Shown here: in pieces, positions 5,617 to 6,232 of the stretch
How positions within the stretch are numbered: the stretch's first letter is position 1
Layout: every line of letters starts with the position of its first letter
DNA from: a bacterium
GTDB lineage: Bacteria > Patescibacteriota > Microgenomatia > UBA1400 > PJMF01
Direction of reading: 5' to 3'
Assembly: GCA_900299155.1 (NCBI GenBank)
Contig: OMIS01000017.1
Location: 1-6,232 of the forward strand
DNA length: 6,232 nucleotides
Position numbers and translations under genes: made by a program
Notes under the pieces: generated by a model
The model's input: only the letters and a program-made list of their open reading frames with translations
The model's database searches: none
Told to the model about the DNA's origin: nothing

Positions 5617-5901
5617 CTATCTACCGAATTGTAATATACCGAAATCTTTTTGTGTTTGTTGATTGAGCTGCTCTAGGCTATTTGTTGTAGTTTCAAGCAT
5701 ACCAATAATTGGTTTTACGAGTGGCCAGACTTGGTTGATAAATAGATTAGCAATGATAAACAAAAATATAGCCTGCAAAATAATACCGCCAAGCGCTCTG
5801 CCCGCACCTGCAATCACATTTCTCCAAAATACTTCCCACTTGGAAACATCGTAGATGGTTCTTGTTTGTGTGAGTTGGTCTGGATCAGGGTTGTGAGTCA
5901 T
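5617..5901 (-). CDS. Small single-helix membrane protein resembling DUF5665
   Basis: A 94-residue protein of unknown function. A polar N-terminus (1-20) is followed by KWEVFWRNVIAGAGRALGGI (21-40), an aromatic and basic stretch running into a glycine-containing hydrophobic segment (about 36-58, ALGGIILQAIFLFIIANLF) that should be one transmembrane helix. The tail (59-94) has VKPIIGMLE and then a Gln/Asn-rich, possibly coiled-coil end. The W-x-N-F/V-x-A-G-x-R-x-L-G pattern before the helix recalls DUF5665 proteins; this is pattern recall, not a search result. No signal-peptide cleavage site is evident. The ATG at 5901 has no clear Shine-Dalgarno sequence, and the AT-rich 51-bp gap upstream holds only a weak promoter candidate. 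It is co-directional with the nucleotide genes, 53 bp before DHFR. The stop is TAG. Confidence 0.7.
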   Translation of the reverse strand: MTHNPDPDQLTQTRTIYDVSKWEVFWRNVIAGAGRALGGIILQAIFLFIIANLFINQVWPLVKPIIGMLETTTNSLEQLNQQTQKDFGILQFGR

Positions 5902-5952
5902 ACTTTTATGGTTTTTACTGTTTATAAATACTTCCCAATCAATTTTTGACTT

Positions 5953-6232
5953 CTAAGCATTCCTGATTGATTCTTCTACATCATTTAATAAAATTCTAAA
6001 TTCATCTAATGAAAACCCTAGCTTTTGAACAAATACACGAGTTAAGGCTAAACGATTAGTGAATTGATTGCCTAAATATTGACCTTCCTCATTATAAAGT
6101 CTATTTAGATATAAAAGCCAGGAATACTTCTTTCTTATTTGTATGTTCTTCATCTTCATATTTTCGAGTATTTTTGATTGATAGTTAGTGTTCTTTAGAA
6201 GGCTGTCCACTAAATAATAACCAAATGCATAT
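5953..6232 (-). CDS. Unrecognised AT-rich gene, 5' end cut by the window edge
   Basis: The frame is open from its TAG stop (5953-5955) to the right edge. A GTG at 6210 is only an internal valine candidate, because the codons before it (YAFGYYL) also read as protein; the gene therefore most likely begins outside the window. About 93 residues are visible. They are rich in Asn, Lys, Leu and Tyr, with a basic stretch (MKMKNIQIRKKYSW), then LLYLNRLYNEEGQYLGNQFTNRLALTRVFVQKLGFSLDEFRILLNDVEESI, likely all helical. I recognise no family. By hand count its first 120 stop-proximal bases are about 29% G+C, against about 52% for a 60-base stretch of recR and about 42% for one of the HD gene, so its composition differs from its neighbours. 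It ends 51 bp before the small membrane protein gene. Confidence 0.6.
   Translation of the reverse strand, partial: YAFGYYLVDSLLKNTNYQSKILENMKMKNIQIRKKYSWLLYLNRLYNEEGQYLGNQFTNRLALTRVFVQKLGFSLDEFRILLNDVEESIRNA

Noticed and set aside
5902..5952. Promoter for the small membrane protein gene
   Set aside because: A TATAAA is present but no acceptable -35 box lies 16-18 bases upstream in this AT-rich gap; the match is no better than chance.
97..5955. TGA recoded to glycine, as in some CPR groups
   Set aside because: The conserved genes are full length without in-frame TGA, so nothing here requires recoding; only the absence of TGA stops is notable.
1..6232. Defence, toxin-antitoxin, CRISPR, transposon or phage system
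   Set aside because: No repeat array, transposase, integrase, nuclease cassette or toxin-antitoxin pair could be seen on either strand.

Overview
The window looks like part of a small, streamlined bacterial genome, most likely of the Candidate Phyla Radiation (Patescibacteria) type. That is an inference from short intergenic gaps, several compact or divergent genes without clear Shine-Dalgarno sequences, moderate-to-low GC, and housekeeping genes outside their usual contexts (recR without dnaX/ybaB, tmk without holB). No rRNA, tRNA, CRISPR array, insertion sequence or phage gene is visible. All genes read through with the standard bacterial code. Of nine visible stop codons, seven are TAG, two are TAA and none is TGA.

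Layout. At the left edge there may be the 5' tip of a minus-strand gene (1-44). It is followed by one plus-strand gene (97-957), an ECF-like sigma-70 family factor with an unusually long, probably disordered N-terminal extension. The rest is on the minus strand. Read right to left it holds: an AT-rich unrecognised gene cut by the right edge (5953-6232), a small one-helix membrane protein resembling DUF5665 (5617-5901), a dihydrofolate reductase/RibD-C family reductase (5012-5563), dUTPase (4542-5012), a MazG-like all-alpha NTP pyrophosphohydrolase (3664-4446), thymidylate kinase (2947-3576), a divergent HD-domain protein (1617-2804), and the recombination mediator RecR (963-1571). RecR ends tail-to-tail with the sigma gene, 5 bp apart.

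Function. The minus-strand run from DHFR to tmk is a nucleotide-pool cluster. DHFR supplies tetrahydrofolate for dTMP synthesis, dUTPase removes dUTP and makes dUMP, the MazG-like enzyme probably cleans unwanted (d)NTPs, and Tmk phosphorylates dTMP. The HD protein next to it could be another nucleotide phosphohydrolase, though its substrate cannot be read from sequence. RecR adds a DNA-repair gene at the end of the run.

Regulation. The best signal is a perfect TTGACA-17 bp-TATAAT promoter in front of the HD gene; its -10 box overlaps the most upstream ATG, so the true start is probably the second ATG. A weak hairpin plus T-run lies between tmk and this promoter, and tmk has its own near-consensus promoter. 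DHFR and dut overlap by one base (TAATG), which suggests translational coupling. The gap between dut and the MazG-like gene holds an inverted repeat and a repeated TTGTGCAA octamer. I see no clearly new defence or mobile system here; the interest lies in the gene cluster, the divergent HD and MazG-like proteins, the sigma factor extension and the stop-codon bias.
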